This document shows positions 16,263 through 23,441 of a stretch of 64,000 nt of DNA, in pieces (position 1 is the stretch's first letter; the number at the start of each line of letters is the position of its first letter). This stretch comes from DSWT01 sp049975385. GTDB lineage: Bacteria; Chloroflexota; Anaerolineae; B4-G1; SLSP01. The translations under genes and the position numbers were made by a program. The DNA is taken from positions 9,173 through 73,172 of the forward strand of contig JBNGDO010000002.1 in the NCBI GenBank assembly GCA_049975385.1, in the 5' to 3' direction. The notes beneath the pieces were generated by a model. It saw only the letters and a list, made by a program, of their open reading frames with translations. It ran no database searches and was not told the DNA's origin.

Positions 16263-16568
16263 CTATCGTCTCCTCACTTTGAAATCCACCCATTTTCGCG
16301 CATCCGGTTGGTAAAGGGTGATAATTTTTACCAGAGGGCGCGAAGGATAGCTACACTGCACATGAATGGGTCTCCCTTGGCTTGTCATGCCGAAAATCAA
16401 ACAACTCGGCCCATACTTGTCACCCGGGTAGTCCTCGATGATGACGCCATTGCAAATCGCTTCCCGTAACTCCTGGACGCTGATATGCCGGATAATGCTC
16501 TGGTCTACAGCGTGATGGGAAAACTCGAATTGATCGGCGACAATTTTTCGGCGAATCTCGTCTAACAT
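16263..16568 (-). CDS. DUF4258 protein (toxin candidate)
   Basis: The 101-residue protein matches DUF4258: FSHHAVDQSIIRHISVQELREAI, DYPGDKYGPSCLIFG, GRPIHVQCSY and a C-terminal LVKIITLYQPD. Members are small RelE/BrnT-like proteins predicted to act as mRNA-interferase-type toxins, usually with a YgiT-like partner as here. A TATAAT box lies just before the start, and GGGG precedes the ATG; an alternative start is at 16577. Toxicity is inferred from family and context. Confidence 0.75.
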   Translation of the reverse strand: MLDEIRRKIVADQFEFSHHAVDQSIIRHISVQELREAICNGVIIEDYPGDKYGPSCLIFGMTSQGRPIHVQCSYPSRPLVKIITLYQPDARKWVDFKVRRR

Positions 16569-16599
16569 TGACCCCATTATATCATCAGTCGAGAACTTG

Positions 16600-16740
16600 G
16601 GAATCACTATCTCCCAGATCGCACGTAGTGATCACTGTGCTGCCCAAGCTTTCGTCTGCGAAAGCCGTGGTCGCCGAGCAGGAAATACACCGCGCTGCTC
16701 CCCTGGCGCATCGCCATCCTTCGGCAGACCTCAGGACAGG
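16600..16740 (-). pseudogene. Rhs-core remnant with a 19-base palindromic insertion
   Basis: The minus strand reads MAMRQGSSAVYFLLGDH and, after 19 extra bases, LGSTVIT in another frame. Joined, these give the Rhs core motif LLGDHLGSTVIT. The insertion (16648-16666) contains GCTTTCG-TCTG-CGAAAGC, a perfect palindrome. The fragment is bounded by unrelated sequence on both sides. Confidence 0.65.
16648..16666. repeat. 19-base palindromic insertion in the Rhs remnant
   Basis: GCTTTCG, a TCTG loop and CGAAAGC lie exactly between codons for GDH and LGST of the Rhs motif; removing 19 bases restores the frame. Confidence 0.55.
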
Positions 16741-16913
16741 CTCCGCTGACTGCCGGCGTGGCAAGGTTACTGGTCAGTATGTGCTCTGTGGGTGGTGTAA
16801 AAGTACAGGTCAATCGCTGTGTCGGATGATAGCATATCGCCGCGATTTTGCCACTGCCACCGTTCGCGGATGCCGGTGGATCACAACCTGTTAGCGCGCC
16901 TTCTGCCAACTTT

Positions 16914-17040
16914 CGGCGTGACCGACAACACCGGCCCACAGTCCCCCCCTCCACGACAGCGCGGTGACGGCGACAACCCCCGCGCGGACAAAGCCATTGC
17001 CGCCGTGCGGCGACCCGGCAAGCGCTTGGCAAAGGGGGCT
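16914..17040. repeat. Dispersed GC-rich repeat, copy 3
   Basis: Shares with copy 2 CGGCGTGAC, CACCGGCC, CACAGT, CCCCCGCGCGGACAAAGCC, CGGCGACCCGGCAAGCGC and TGGCAAAGGGGG. It abuts the broken transposase. The gap 16569-17456 otherwise contains only the Rhs and transposase remnants. Confidence 0.75.
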
Positions 17041-17049
17041 GGCGTTGCA

Positions 17050-17215
17050 CCGTCCCGCGCAAGCGGCGGATCAACGATTTGCGATGCAAGCCCGTATAGG
17101 CTTCCATTTCGTCCAGCAGTTGTTGCTTCGTCTTACGGTCGGCTTGCTGATACCGGCTCTGCATCCGGCTTAAGTATTGGTAACGTTCGTCTATGCTCAT
17201 TTCGTTTGTGGCCAT
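17050..17215 (-). pseudogene. N-terminal stump of a transposase (integrase-core type)
   Basis: From an ATG with GAGGAG upstream the frame reads MATNEMSIDERYQYLSRMQ, YQQADRKTKQQLLDEMEA, TGLHRKSLIRRL, which is the helix-turn-helix start of IS transposases with an integrase core. After about 55 residues it runs into dispersed repeat copy 3, so the catalytic DDE part is lost. Upstream, TGTTACCGAAGTGG (complement of 17254-17267) followed by TGTTACCGAGG may be the insertion sequence end. Confidence 0.65.
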
Positions 17216-17456
17216 GGTTCTCCTCGGTAACATTATCATTTGGTAGAACCATACCACTTCGGTAACATTTTATGTGACTCAACGCGCTAGATTGACTTGT
17301 GAATAGAGCGCATATAATGTCTTTGCTGCGCCAGTGTAAAAATCATCACCATCAAGTCAAGCGCCCACATCTGCAAAAGGGGACGAGACAGTGATCGATT
17401 CTGGGAAACCTATCACACCACCTATTTTGAGCGCAAAACGCGGGAATTGAAGTTTC

Positions 17457-18434
17457 ATGAATGACGAAGCACAACGATCAGTGACGCACATTCGACTCAG
17501 CATCGGCTCGGCGGTGAGCCTGGGACTGCGCTCGGCGAAGATGCTGATGCAGCCCACGACGGTCTACACGCTGCTCGGCGAGACGTGCCTGGGGGCGTGC
17601 CGCTTCTGCACGCAAGCCTGCCGCAGCGATGCGGATCGGCAATTGCTGTCGCGCGTCATCTGGCCCGAGTTTGACTTTTCTGCCGTGCTCGAAAAGCTCC
17701 AGGCGGATGACGGCATGCGGCGGGTATGCATCCAGACGTTGCTGTACTCCGACTTGTTGCCCGATCTCCTGCCGACGGTTCGACAACTCAAAGCCGTTTC
17801 CGGCACGCCACTCTCGGTCTGCATGAATCCGGCGGACAAAGATTGGCTGATCGCGCTGAAAGACGCCGGGGTGGAGCGCGTGGGGGTGGGGCTGGATTGC
17901 GCGACCGAGACGCTATTCAATACGATGAAGTCGGGCTTTAGCTGGAACCGCTACATGCGATTTATCGATGACACGATTGAGGTCTTCGGCGTCGGCTCGG
18001 TCCATCTCATCGCCGGGCTAGGCGAGACCGACGAAGAGCTTGTGCGGGCATTTCAGATGTTCCACGACAAGGGCTGCACCATCGCCTTGTTTGCCTTCAC
18101 GCCGGTGCGGGGGACGCAACTGGATTTGTCCCCGCCGCCGCTGGAACGCTACCGCGCCGTGCAACTCGCCCGTTACCTGATCGTCCACGGTCAGGCGCGG
18201 GTGGACGATATGACCTTCGACAACGGCAAGCTCGCGGCGATCAACGTCGATGGGGCGGTGCTGGACCGTGCCATCGACGCCGGGACACCCTTCCGCACGA
18301 GCGGCTGCCCCAACTGCAACCGCCCGATGTACAACGAGCGGCCCGGCGGCGACCTCTACAACCATCCCGCCCCTCTCACCGCCGCCGAAAAATCTGCCGC
18401 CCGTGAGGCTTTGCGGCTCTACCTTGCCTTCTAA
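17457..18434 (+). CDS. Radical SAM protein, LipS1-like lipoyl synthase component
   Basis: The 325-residue protein has the radical SAM cluster motif C44-L-G-A-C48-R-F-C51 with an additional nearby cysteine, and a C-terminal TSGCPNCNRPMYNE motif near residue 283 that could bind a second iron-sulfur cluster. It resembles biotin-synthase-related COG2516 proteins; in Thermococcus one such protein (LipS1) works with a second radical SAM protein (LipS2) to insert the two sulfurs of lipoate. Assignment rests on this family resemblance and on the neighbours: lipoate ligase parts and a COG1856-like radical SAM gene follow on the same strand. Canonical LipA motifs are absent. Confidence 0.75.
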   Translation: MNDEAQRSVTHIRLSIGSAVSLGLRSAKMLMQPTTVYTLLGETCLGACRFCTQACRSDADRQLLSRVIWPEFDFSAVLEKLQADDGMRRVCIQTLLYSDLLPDLLPTVRQLKAVSGTPLSVCMNPADKDWLIALKDAGVERVGVGLDCATETLFNTMKSGFSWNRYMRFIDDTIEVFGVGSVHLIAGLGETDEELVRAFQMFHDKGCTIALFAFTPVRGTQLDLSPPPLERYRAVQLARYLIVHGQARVDDMTFDNGKLAAINVDGAVLDRAIDAGTPFRTSGCPNCNRPMYNERPGGDLYNHPAPLTAAEKSAAREALRLYLAF

Positions 18435-18465
18435 CACGCGCAATGATAGTGGAAGTGAAGAATTT

Positions 18466-18530
18466 ACCACAAAGACACGAAGCCACAAAGGAAAATTCAA
18501 AAAAACTTCGTGTCTTTGTGCCTTCGTGGT
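18466..18530. repeat. Micro-repeat hairpin (CCACAAAGACACGAAG type)
   Basis: ACCACAAAGACACGAAGCC on the left pairs imperfectly with the complementary CTTCGTGTCTTTGTGCC and TTCGTGGT on the right. It occupies the gap between the LipS1-like gene and lplA. Confidence 0.75.
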
Positions 18531-18552
18531 TTATTTTATCTGAGGAGATATT

Positions 18553-19323
18553 ATGGCTAAACAAGAATGGCGGTTGTTGCTGACCGGTGACATGAGCGCG
18601 TTCGACAACATGGCGCTGGACGAGGCGATTTTACGCTGCGTGGTTGCCGGAAAGTCACCGAGCACGTTGCGCTTCTACGGTTGGGAACCATCGGCGGTGT
18701 CCATCGGCTACTTCCAGGGCGTCGAGCAGGAGGTGGACCTGGACGTGTGCCGCGAGAAGGGCGTGGACGTGATCCGCCGTCTCACCGGCGGCGGCGCGGT
18801 CTTCCACGAACACGGCAGCGAAATCACCTACTCGCTGGCGGTCAGGGACGACTACCCGGGGATTCCCAAGAAGGTGCTGGATTCCTACACGCTGCTGTGT
18901 GCGGGACTGGTCGCGGGCTTCCGGCGGCTCGGCCTGGACGCGGAATTCAAGCCGATCAACGACATCCTCGTCAACGGGAAGAAGATTTCGGGCAACGCGC
19001 AGACGCGGCGCTTCAACGGCATCCTGCAACACGGCACGCTGCTCTGTGACGTGAACCCGCACCTGATGTTCTCCCTGCTCAAAGTGTCCAGCGAGAAAAT
19101 CCGCGACAAGCTCATCGCGGGCGTCGAAGAGCGAGTGACGTCCATTCGCCGCGAGATGGGGACAGTGGACAATGCTGCCGTCATCGAAGCGATGTGTGCG
19201 GGCTTTGCCGAAGTATTGGACATCCAGCTCTCGCCGGGAACGGTGAGCGACGAAGAACTGGCACTCACCGAGCGCCTGAAGGAGGAACGCTATGCCAACC
19301 CAACCTGGAATTTCAAACGCTGA
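18553..19323 (+). CDS. lplA: Lipoate-protein ligase, catalytic domain
   Basis: The 256-residue protein has the biotin/lipoate ligase fold: substrate loop RRLTGGGAVFH at residues 75-85, and the NDILVNGKKISGNAQ motif near 136-150 with the catalytic lysine. It activates octanoate or lipoate with ATP and transfers it to carrier proteins. It lacks the C-terminal accessory domain of E. coli LplA; that domain is encoded by the next gene, as in two-part ligases of archaea. An AGGAG ribosome site precedes the ATG. Its end overlaps the next gene by 32 bases. Confidence 0.92.
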   Translation: MAKQEWRLLLTGDMSAFDNMALDEAILRCVVAGKSPSTLRFYGWEPSAVSIGYFQGVEQEVDLDVCREKGVDVIRRLTGGGAVFHEHGSEITYSLAVRDDYPGIPKKVLDSYTLLCAGLVAGFRRLGLDAEFKPINDILVNGKKISGNAQTRRFNGILQHGTLLCDVNPHLMFSLLKVSSEKIRDKLIAGVEERVTSIRREMGTVDNAAVIEAMCAGFAEVLDIQLSPGTVSDEELALTERLKEERYANPTWNFKR

Positions 19324-19603
19324 CGTCAGATACGGCGACTACAAAGCCGTCGGCGGCAAGCTGCTACGCGTGCGGATGACGGTCACGGAGGATAGCCCAC
19401 CGATCATTCAGACAATCCGCATCACCGGCGACTTCTTCATGCATCCCGAAGAGGCCATCGAAGATCTTGAGCAGCTTTTGACCGGTGCGCCGCTAGATGA
19501 GACTGCGCTACGCGAGCGCGTGCAGACATTCTTTGCCGGTGATGTGCAAGTGGTGGGCGCGGACGTGGACGATTTCGTCACGGCGCTGTTGAAGGCGGCT
19601 TAA
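19292..19603 (+). CDS. Lipoate ligase C-terminal accessory protein (LplB type)
   Basis: The 103-residue protein carries the accessory domain of lipoate ligases: YKAVGGKLLRVRM, then IRITGDFFMHPEEAIEDLE and a conserved terminal helix. In Thermoplasma-type systems the separate LplA and LplB polypeptides must combine for activity. The start codon lies 32 bases inside lplA in another frame, with GGAGGA upstream, so the two are co-translated. Confidence 0.88.
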   Translation: MPTQPGISNADVRYGDYKAVGGKLLRVRMTVTEDSPPIIQTIRITGDFFMHPEEAIEDLEQLLTGAPLDETALRERVQTFFAGDVQVVGADVDDFVTALLKAA

Positions 19604-19604
19604 C

Positions 19605-20474
19605 TTGCGGCTCAAGACCTACTACCCGCTGCCCAAGTTCCCGCCGATCTCGCTCTCCGGCGCGGCGTGCAATCTGCACTGTGCCCACTGCGATGCCACT
19701 TACCTCGGCGGGATGCTGCCCGCGGACACGCCCGAAGCGCTCGTTGAGCGTTGCCGCGCTTTGCGGCAAAACGGTGCGATCGGCGCGCTGTTGAGCGGCG
19801 GCTCGGACACGGACGGCACGCTCCTCAACCTCGCCGCGATCACGGACGCCATCCGGCAGGCCAAACAGGAGACAGGGCTGATCCTCAACCTGCACCCCGG
19901 CCTTATCGACGCTGCCACGGCGCAGCGGTTAACGGGTGCGGTGGACTTCGCCTCCCTCGACATTCCGAGCGACGACGTGATTCAGCGCGTACTCCGCCTG
20001 GACGCGACCACCGCCAACTACATCGCCGCTTACCACACCCTGCGCGCCGCCAGGATCGACGTCGTCCCGCACGTCACCGTCTACAACGGCGACGAAGCTG
20101 GGCTGCTACAATCTATTGCGGCAGGGGATGACTTACCGCACACCGTCGTCGTCATCGTCTTCTCGCCCACCCGTGGCACACCGCTGGCGGATGTGCCTGC
20201 ACCGGAACCGGAGGCCGTGGCAAACGTCGTTGCCGGGATCAAGGCGCTGTTCCCCGCTGCGGAGATTTCGCTTGGCTGCATGCGCCCGCGTACCCGCCCC
20301 CTCCGCGAGGCCATCGAACTGGCGGCGTTGCAGGCGGGCGTCGCGCGGATGGAACTGCCGTCGCAGAAGACGCTTCGTTATGCTCGCGATGCGGGGTATG
20401 ACATTGTTATGTTTGATGCATGTTGTGCATTGCCGGAAGTCTATGAATCAATAGCCCTCAGGTCAGAACCATAG
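19605..20474 (+). CDS. Radical SAM protein, LipS2-like lipoyl synthase component
   Basis: The 289-residue protein starts with MRLKTYYPLPKFPPISLSG and the cluster motif C22-N-L-H-C26-A-H-C29, followed by TYLGGMLP, typical of COG1856 proteins such as LipS2. Together with the LipS1-like protein it is expected to complete lipoyl groups on carrier domains. The start is TTG, two bases after the stop of the accessory ligase gene; the family N-terminus begins exactly there, which supports this unusual start. Confidence 0.78.
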   Translation: MRLKTYYPLPKFPPISLSGAACNLHCAHCDATYLGGMLPADTPEALVERCRALRQNGAIGALLSGGSDTDGTLLNLAAITDAIRQAKQETGLILNLHPGLIDAATAQRLTGAVDFASLDIPSDDVIQRVLRLDATTANYIAAYHTLRAARIDVVPHVTVYNGDEAGLLQSIAAGDDLPHTVVVIVFSPTRGTPLADVPAPEPEAVANVVAGIKALFPAAEISLGCMRPRTRPLREAIELAALQAGVARMELPSQKTLRYARDAGYDIVMFDACCALPEVYESIALRSEP

Positions 20475-20518
20475 GGCTTGCCAACCTCGAATTTAGAACA
20501 CCGAGTATGAAAATTTTG

Positions 20519-20577
20519 GCCGCGAATCACGCTAATCTTCGCCAATTTTTTAGAGATTCGCGCAGATTCGCGAGATT
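20519..20577. repeat. Micro-repeat hairpin (GCGAATCACGCTAATC type)
   Basis: CGCGAATCACGCTAATCTTCG pairs loosely with the complementary right part built from GATTCGCGCAGATTCGCGAG. A further half copy lies at 20733-20752. Confidence 0.6.
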
Positions 20578-20620
20578 ATGTATTGGTTGGGATGATACTA
20601 AACACAAAAGCGATATTTTT

Positions 20621-20691
20621 CACCGCCGAGTGCGCAGAGTACGCTGAGATTTTATGCGATTTCTCTGCGTCCTTAGCGTGCTCAGCGGTGA
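20621..20691. repeat. Micro-repeat hairpin (CACCGCCGAGTGCGCAGAG type)
   Basis: The left arm CACCGCCGAGTGCGCAGAG pairs with CTCTGCGTCC and GCTCAGCGGTG on the right. Together with the previous element it fills the 301-base gap 20475-20775, which shows no gene. Confidence 0.7.
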
Positions 20692-20775
20692 AAACCGATT
20701 TGACCGAGTGTACAATGTCTTGCCGACCAGTACAAGATTCGCGAGATTAGCGGTTTATTTAGAAGAGGTCACCTT

Positions 20776-22518
20776 ATGCGCATCCTGAAACGTCTTTTTG
20801 CTCACGTGCGGCCCTACTGGAAGCCGCTGCTGCTCACCGCGGTCGCGATGCTGCTCGAAACTGGCTTGAGTCTGGTGCCGCCGTTATTCCAGCGCTCCAT
20901 CATCGACGGCGTGCTGGGTACGGGCGATTTGAGCCAGCTTTGGAAGTTGATCGCGGGGCTGGTGGGCGTCTACGCGCTTTTGCAGGCGGTCAGTATGGCG
21001 GAGCAGTACGTGCGCCACGTCCTGGGCGCGCGCTTCATCTTCGACCTGCGCGTGCGGCTCTACGCGCACCTGCAGCGGCTGTCGCTCTCGTTCTTCGAGC
21101 AGACATCCACCGGCGAGCTGATGTCGCGCGTCACCAACGACGTCGAGGCGCTGGAAAACTTCGTCACGCACGGCGTCACGCTGACCGCGGTGGATTTACT
21201 ACGGCTGTTGGGCGCTTCGGCGATTCTGGTGGCGATGGAGTGGCGGCTGGCCCTGGTCGTGTTGATTCCGGTGCCGTTCATCGCGCTTGGATTGCGCTAC
21301 TTCAACCGCTACGCGCGGCCCATCTACCGGCAGGCGCGCGACCGGCTGGGCGACATCAACGCCCGGCTGGAGGACAACCTGGCGGGTATCCGCGTGACGC
21401 AGGCCTTCGTCCAGGAGGAGCCGGAGTTACTGCGCTTCAGCGACGCCAGCCGGCAGTATTATCACCAACGGGTGCGCAGCATCCGCGCGTGGAGCACGTA
21501 CTTCCCCGTACTGCGCTTCCTGGCGCTGATGGGGACGGCGCTGGTGTTGGGGTTTGGCGCGTGGATGGTCGCTAACGAGCAGGTCACGCTGGGCACGTTG
21601 GTGGCCTTCCTTGCCTATAGTACGTCGTTCTACGAGCCGCTGAACCGCCTGACCGAGATCGACAATATCTTCCAGCAGGCCATCGCCGCAGGGGAGCGCA
21701 TCTTCGAGTTGATGGACGAGGTGTCGGACATCCAGGATGCGCCGGACGCCATCCCTCTGGCGACAATCGAGGGAGACGTGGTGTTCGACGACGTGCACTT
21801 CCGCTACAAGGACGGCGAGGAAGTGCTGCACGATGTCACGTTTCACATGGCCCCCGGTGAGGTCGTAGCCCTGGTCGGGCCGAGCGGTGCGGGGAAGACC
21901 AGCATCGCGCGCCTGCTGAGCCGCTTCTACGATCCCATCCACGGACGCGTGCTGGTGGATGGCTACGACTTGCGGAACGTGCAGCTTGAGTCGCTGCGCC
22001 GGCACGTTGCTGTGGTGTTGCAGGACACGTTCCTGTTCAACGGCACCGTGCGCGACAATCTGTGCTACGGCAAGCCCGACGCGACCGACGAGGAACTTGC
22101 CGCCGCCGCGACCGCCGCCTACGCCCAAGAGTTTATCGCGCAGCTCCCGCAAGGCTACGATACGGAGATCGGTGAACGTGGGGTGAAGTTGAGCGGCGGG
22201 CAGAAGCAGCGCTTGGCGCTGGCGCGCGCCATCCTCGCCGATCCGCGCATCCTGATCCTGGACGAAGCGACATCATCGGTGGATGCCGAAGCCGAGTATC
22301 TGATCCAGCAAGCGCTCGACGAAGTGATGAAAGGCCGCACTGCACTCGTCATCGCGCACCGCCTGAGCACGATCCGCAACGCCGACAGGATCGTCGCCCT
22401 GGAAGGCGGTCGTATCCGCGAGATCGGCAACCACCAGCAGTTGCTGTCCCGTGGCGGATTGTACAGCCAGCTCTACCAGCGACAGTTGGAACTGGCGATC
22501 AGCAAAGTCGATGACTGA
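20776..22518 (+). CDS. ABC exporter (fused membrane and ATPase domains)
   Basis: The 580-residue half-transporter has six hydrophobic segments in residues about 15-310 and a nucleotide-binding domain with Walker A GPSGAGKTS (about 370), signature LSGGQKQR (about 473), Walker B ILILDEATSS (about 491) and the H-loop VIAHRLST. It resembles MsbA/LmrA-type exporters of lipids or drugs and would act as a homodimer. The substrate is not shown by the sequence. It stands alone, behind a repeat-filled gap. Confidence 0.93.
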   Translation: MRILKRLFAHVRPYWKPLLLTAVAMLLETGLSLVPPLFQRSIIDGVLGTGDLSQLWKLIAGLVGVYALLQAVSMAEQYVRHVLGARFIFDLRVRLYAHLQRLSLSFFEQTSTGELMSRVTNDVEALENFVTHGVTLTAVDLLRLLGASAILVAMEWRLALVVLIPVPFIALGLRYFNRYARPIYRQARDRLGDINARLEDNLAGIRVTQAFVQEEPELLRFSDASRQYYHQRVRSIRAWSTYFPVLRFLALMGTALVLGFGAWMVANEQVTLGTLVAFLAYSTSFYEPLNRLTEIDNIFQQAIAAGERIFELMDEVSDIQDAPDAIPLATIEGDVVFDDVHFRYKDGEEVLHDVTFHMAPGEVVALVGPSGAGKTSIARLLSRFYDPIHGRVLVDGYDLRNVQLESLRRHVAVVLQDTFLFNGTVRDNLCYGKPDATDEELAAAATAAYAQEFIAQLPQGYDTEIGERGVKLSGGQKQRLALARAILADPRILILDEATSSVDAEAEYLIQQALDEVMKGRTALVIAHRLSTIRNADRIVALEGGRIREIGNHQQLLSRGGLYSQLYQRQLELAISKVDD

Positions 22519-22600
22519 GCTGGTTACAAAACTACTGATAAAGAAACGAAACTTTATGCACGTCCTATGCGTAGATAGATTGGGAACTTGCGCATAAGAG

Positions 22601-22651
22601 TTGGAAAAGTCTAGGTTGACTTTCGACTTGAAACTTTTAACTTTCGACCGT
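22601..22651. repeat. Micro-repeat of the GACTTTCGACTTG type
   Basis: Words GTTGACTTTCGACTTG and AACTTTTAACTTTCGACC match those at 6031-6069. Confidence 0.55.
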
Positions 22652-22669
22652 TTTGATTAGGAGGATACC

Positions 22670-23062
22670 ATGAAACTTATCATTCGTTGGGCCATAGGTG
22701 CTTTTTCTTTGTTTGTGGCAGCCTGGGCGGTGACCGGCATCCGCGTCGATGACGGCGGCGGCTGGGTCGTTTACGCAGTGATGGCGGTGATCATGGGGCT
22801 GGTCAATGCCTTTGTCCGCCCACTGCTCAAGCTGCTCACCTGCCCCTTGATTCTGCTCACCCTAGGCCTGTTCACGCTCGTGATCAATGCCTTGACGCTG
22901 TTGTTGTCGGCGTGGGTGGCCAATACCGTTTTCCAGGTGGGCTTCTACGTCGACGGCTTCTGGCCCGCGTTCTGGGGGGCGCTCATCGTCAGCATCGTCA
23001 GCGTGGTGCTAAACGTATTCGTCAAAGACGACGATCGAAAGGATAAACGGCACGATCATTAG
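22670..23062 (+). CDS. Holin superfamily IV-like membrane protein
   Basis: The 130-residue protein has four hydrophobic helices and the family motif MGLVNAFVRPLLKLLTCPLILLTLGLFTLVINAL, written here in parts: GLVNAFVRPLLK, CPLILLTLGLFTLVIN. It belongs to the phage holin family protein group (PF04020) that is widespread on bacterial chromosomes without a phage. The tail is charged and His/Asp/Lys-rich. No phage genes are nearby, so a lysis role is unlikely. AGGAGG precedes the start. Confidence 0.85.
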   Translation: MKLIIRWAIGAFSLFVAAWAVTGIRVDDGGGWVVYAVMAVIMGLVNAFVRPLLKLLTCPLILLTLGLFTLVINALTLLLSAWVANTVFQVGFYVDGFWPAFWGALIVSIVSVVLNVFVKDDDRKDKRHDH

Positions 23063-23142
23063 GGGGATGACGCATCGTTCTTTGGGTACGTTTCAATTTG
23101 GGGGAAATAGTCAGATCAACGCCTGATAACCACGATTTCATG

Positions 23143-23197
23143 GCAGTTTTGGCGCGATGCGGGCTCAATAAGCCGGGTATGTAAAGGCCAAAACTGC
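23143..23197. repeat. Dispersed palindromic repeat, copy A
   Basis: GCAGTTTTGGC at 23143-23153 is matched by GCCAAAACTGC at 23187-23197. The same arms occur at 35108-35161. It lies in the 379-base gap 23063-23441 before nusA. Confidence 0.6.
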
Positions 23198-23252
23198 ACA
23201 GGCGCTTTTCAGAATGAGCGATTTGCAGCCTTGTCTTTTGACGATGCCTGTC

Positions 23253-23283
23253 GATTGCGTACTCGCCCCCATTCTGAAGCGCA
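23253..23283 (+). promoter_or_regulatory. Conserved upstream element shared with ssb
   Basis: GATTGCGTACTCGCCCCCAT, followed by a CTGxAxCGCA block, is found again 62369-62399 before ssb. In both places it ends 18-19 bases before a TTGCA-type -35 box. It may be a binding site for a shared regulator. Confidence 0.5.
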
Positions 23284-23302
23284 TTTTCGTTCTTTCTAAC
23301 CC

Positions 23303-23331
23303 TTGCATAAACCCTGTAAATGTGTTATAAT
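23303..23331 (+). promoter_or_regulatory. Promoter of the nusA-infB operon
   Basis: TTGCAT (23303-23308) and a perfect TATAAT (23326-23331) are 17 bases apart; transcription should begin near 23338, about 100 bases before the nusA start. Confidence 0.75.
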
Positions 23332-23371
23332 TTAACACACAAGGGAAATAGATGCGCTGTTTTGCGCACCA

Positions 23372-23398
23372 GAAAAGTGGGGAACCTCCCCACTTTTC
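23372..23398 (+). terminator. Leader terminator/attenuator before nusA
   Basis: A perfect 12-bp stem (GAAAAGTGGGGA with TCCCCACTTTTC, 3-base loop) followed by TTTG lies between the promoter and nusA. A smaller TGCGC-TGTTTT-GCGCA hairpin precedes it. The position suggests attenuation of the operon. Confidence 0.65.
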
Positions 23399-23441
23399 TT
23401 TGTGAATCGTACCTGATGGGGATACGGGAGGCAGAAGGGTT

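Noticed and set aside
16607..17257. 216-codon minus-strand frame as one intact gene
   Set aside because: It is a chance join of a transposase start, a dispersed repeat and an Rhs remnant; only the parts are recognisable.
13985..17456. CRISPR array
   Set aside because: The repeats are three irregular copies of 120-180 bases without regular spacers or cas genes.
21427..22152. Minus-strand 241-codon open frame
   Set aside because: Antisense to the ABC exporter ATPase region, no homology seen.
22670..23062. Prophage signal from the holin-like protein
   Set aside because: No capsid, tail, integrase or endolysin genes are near; this family is common on chromosomes.
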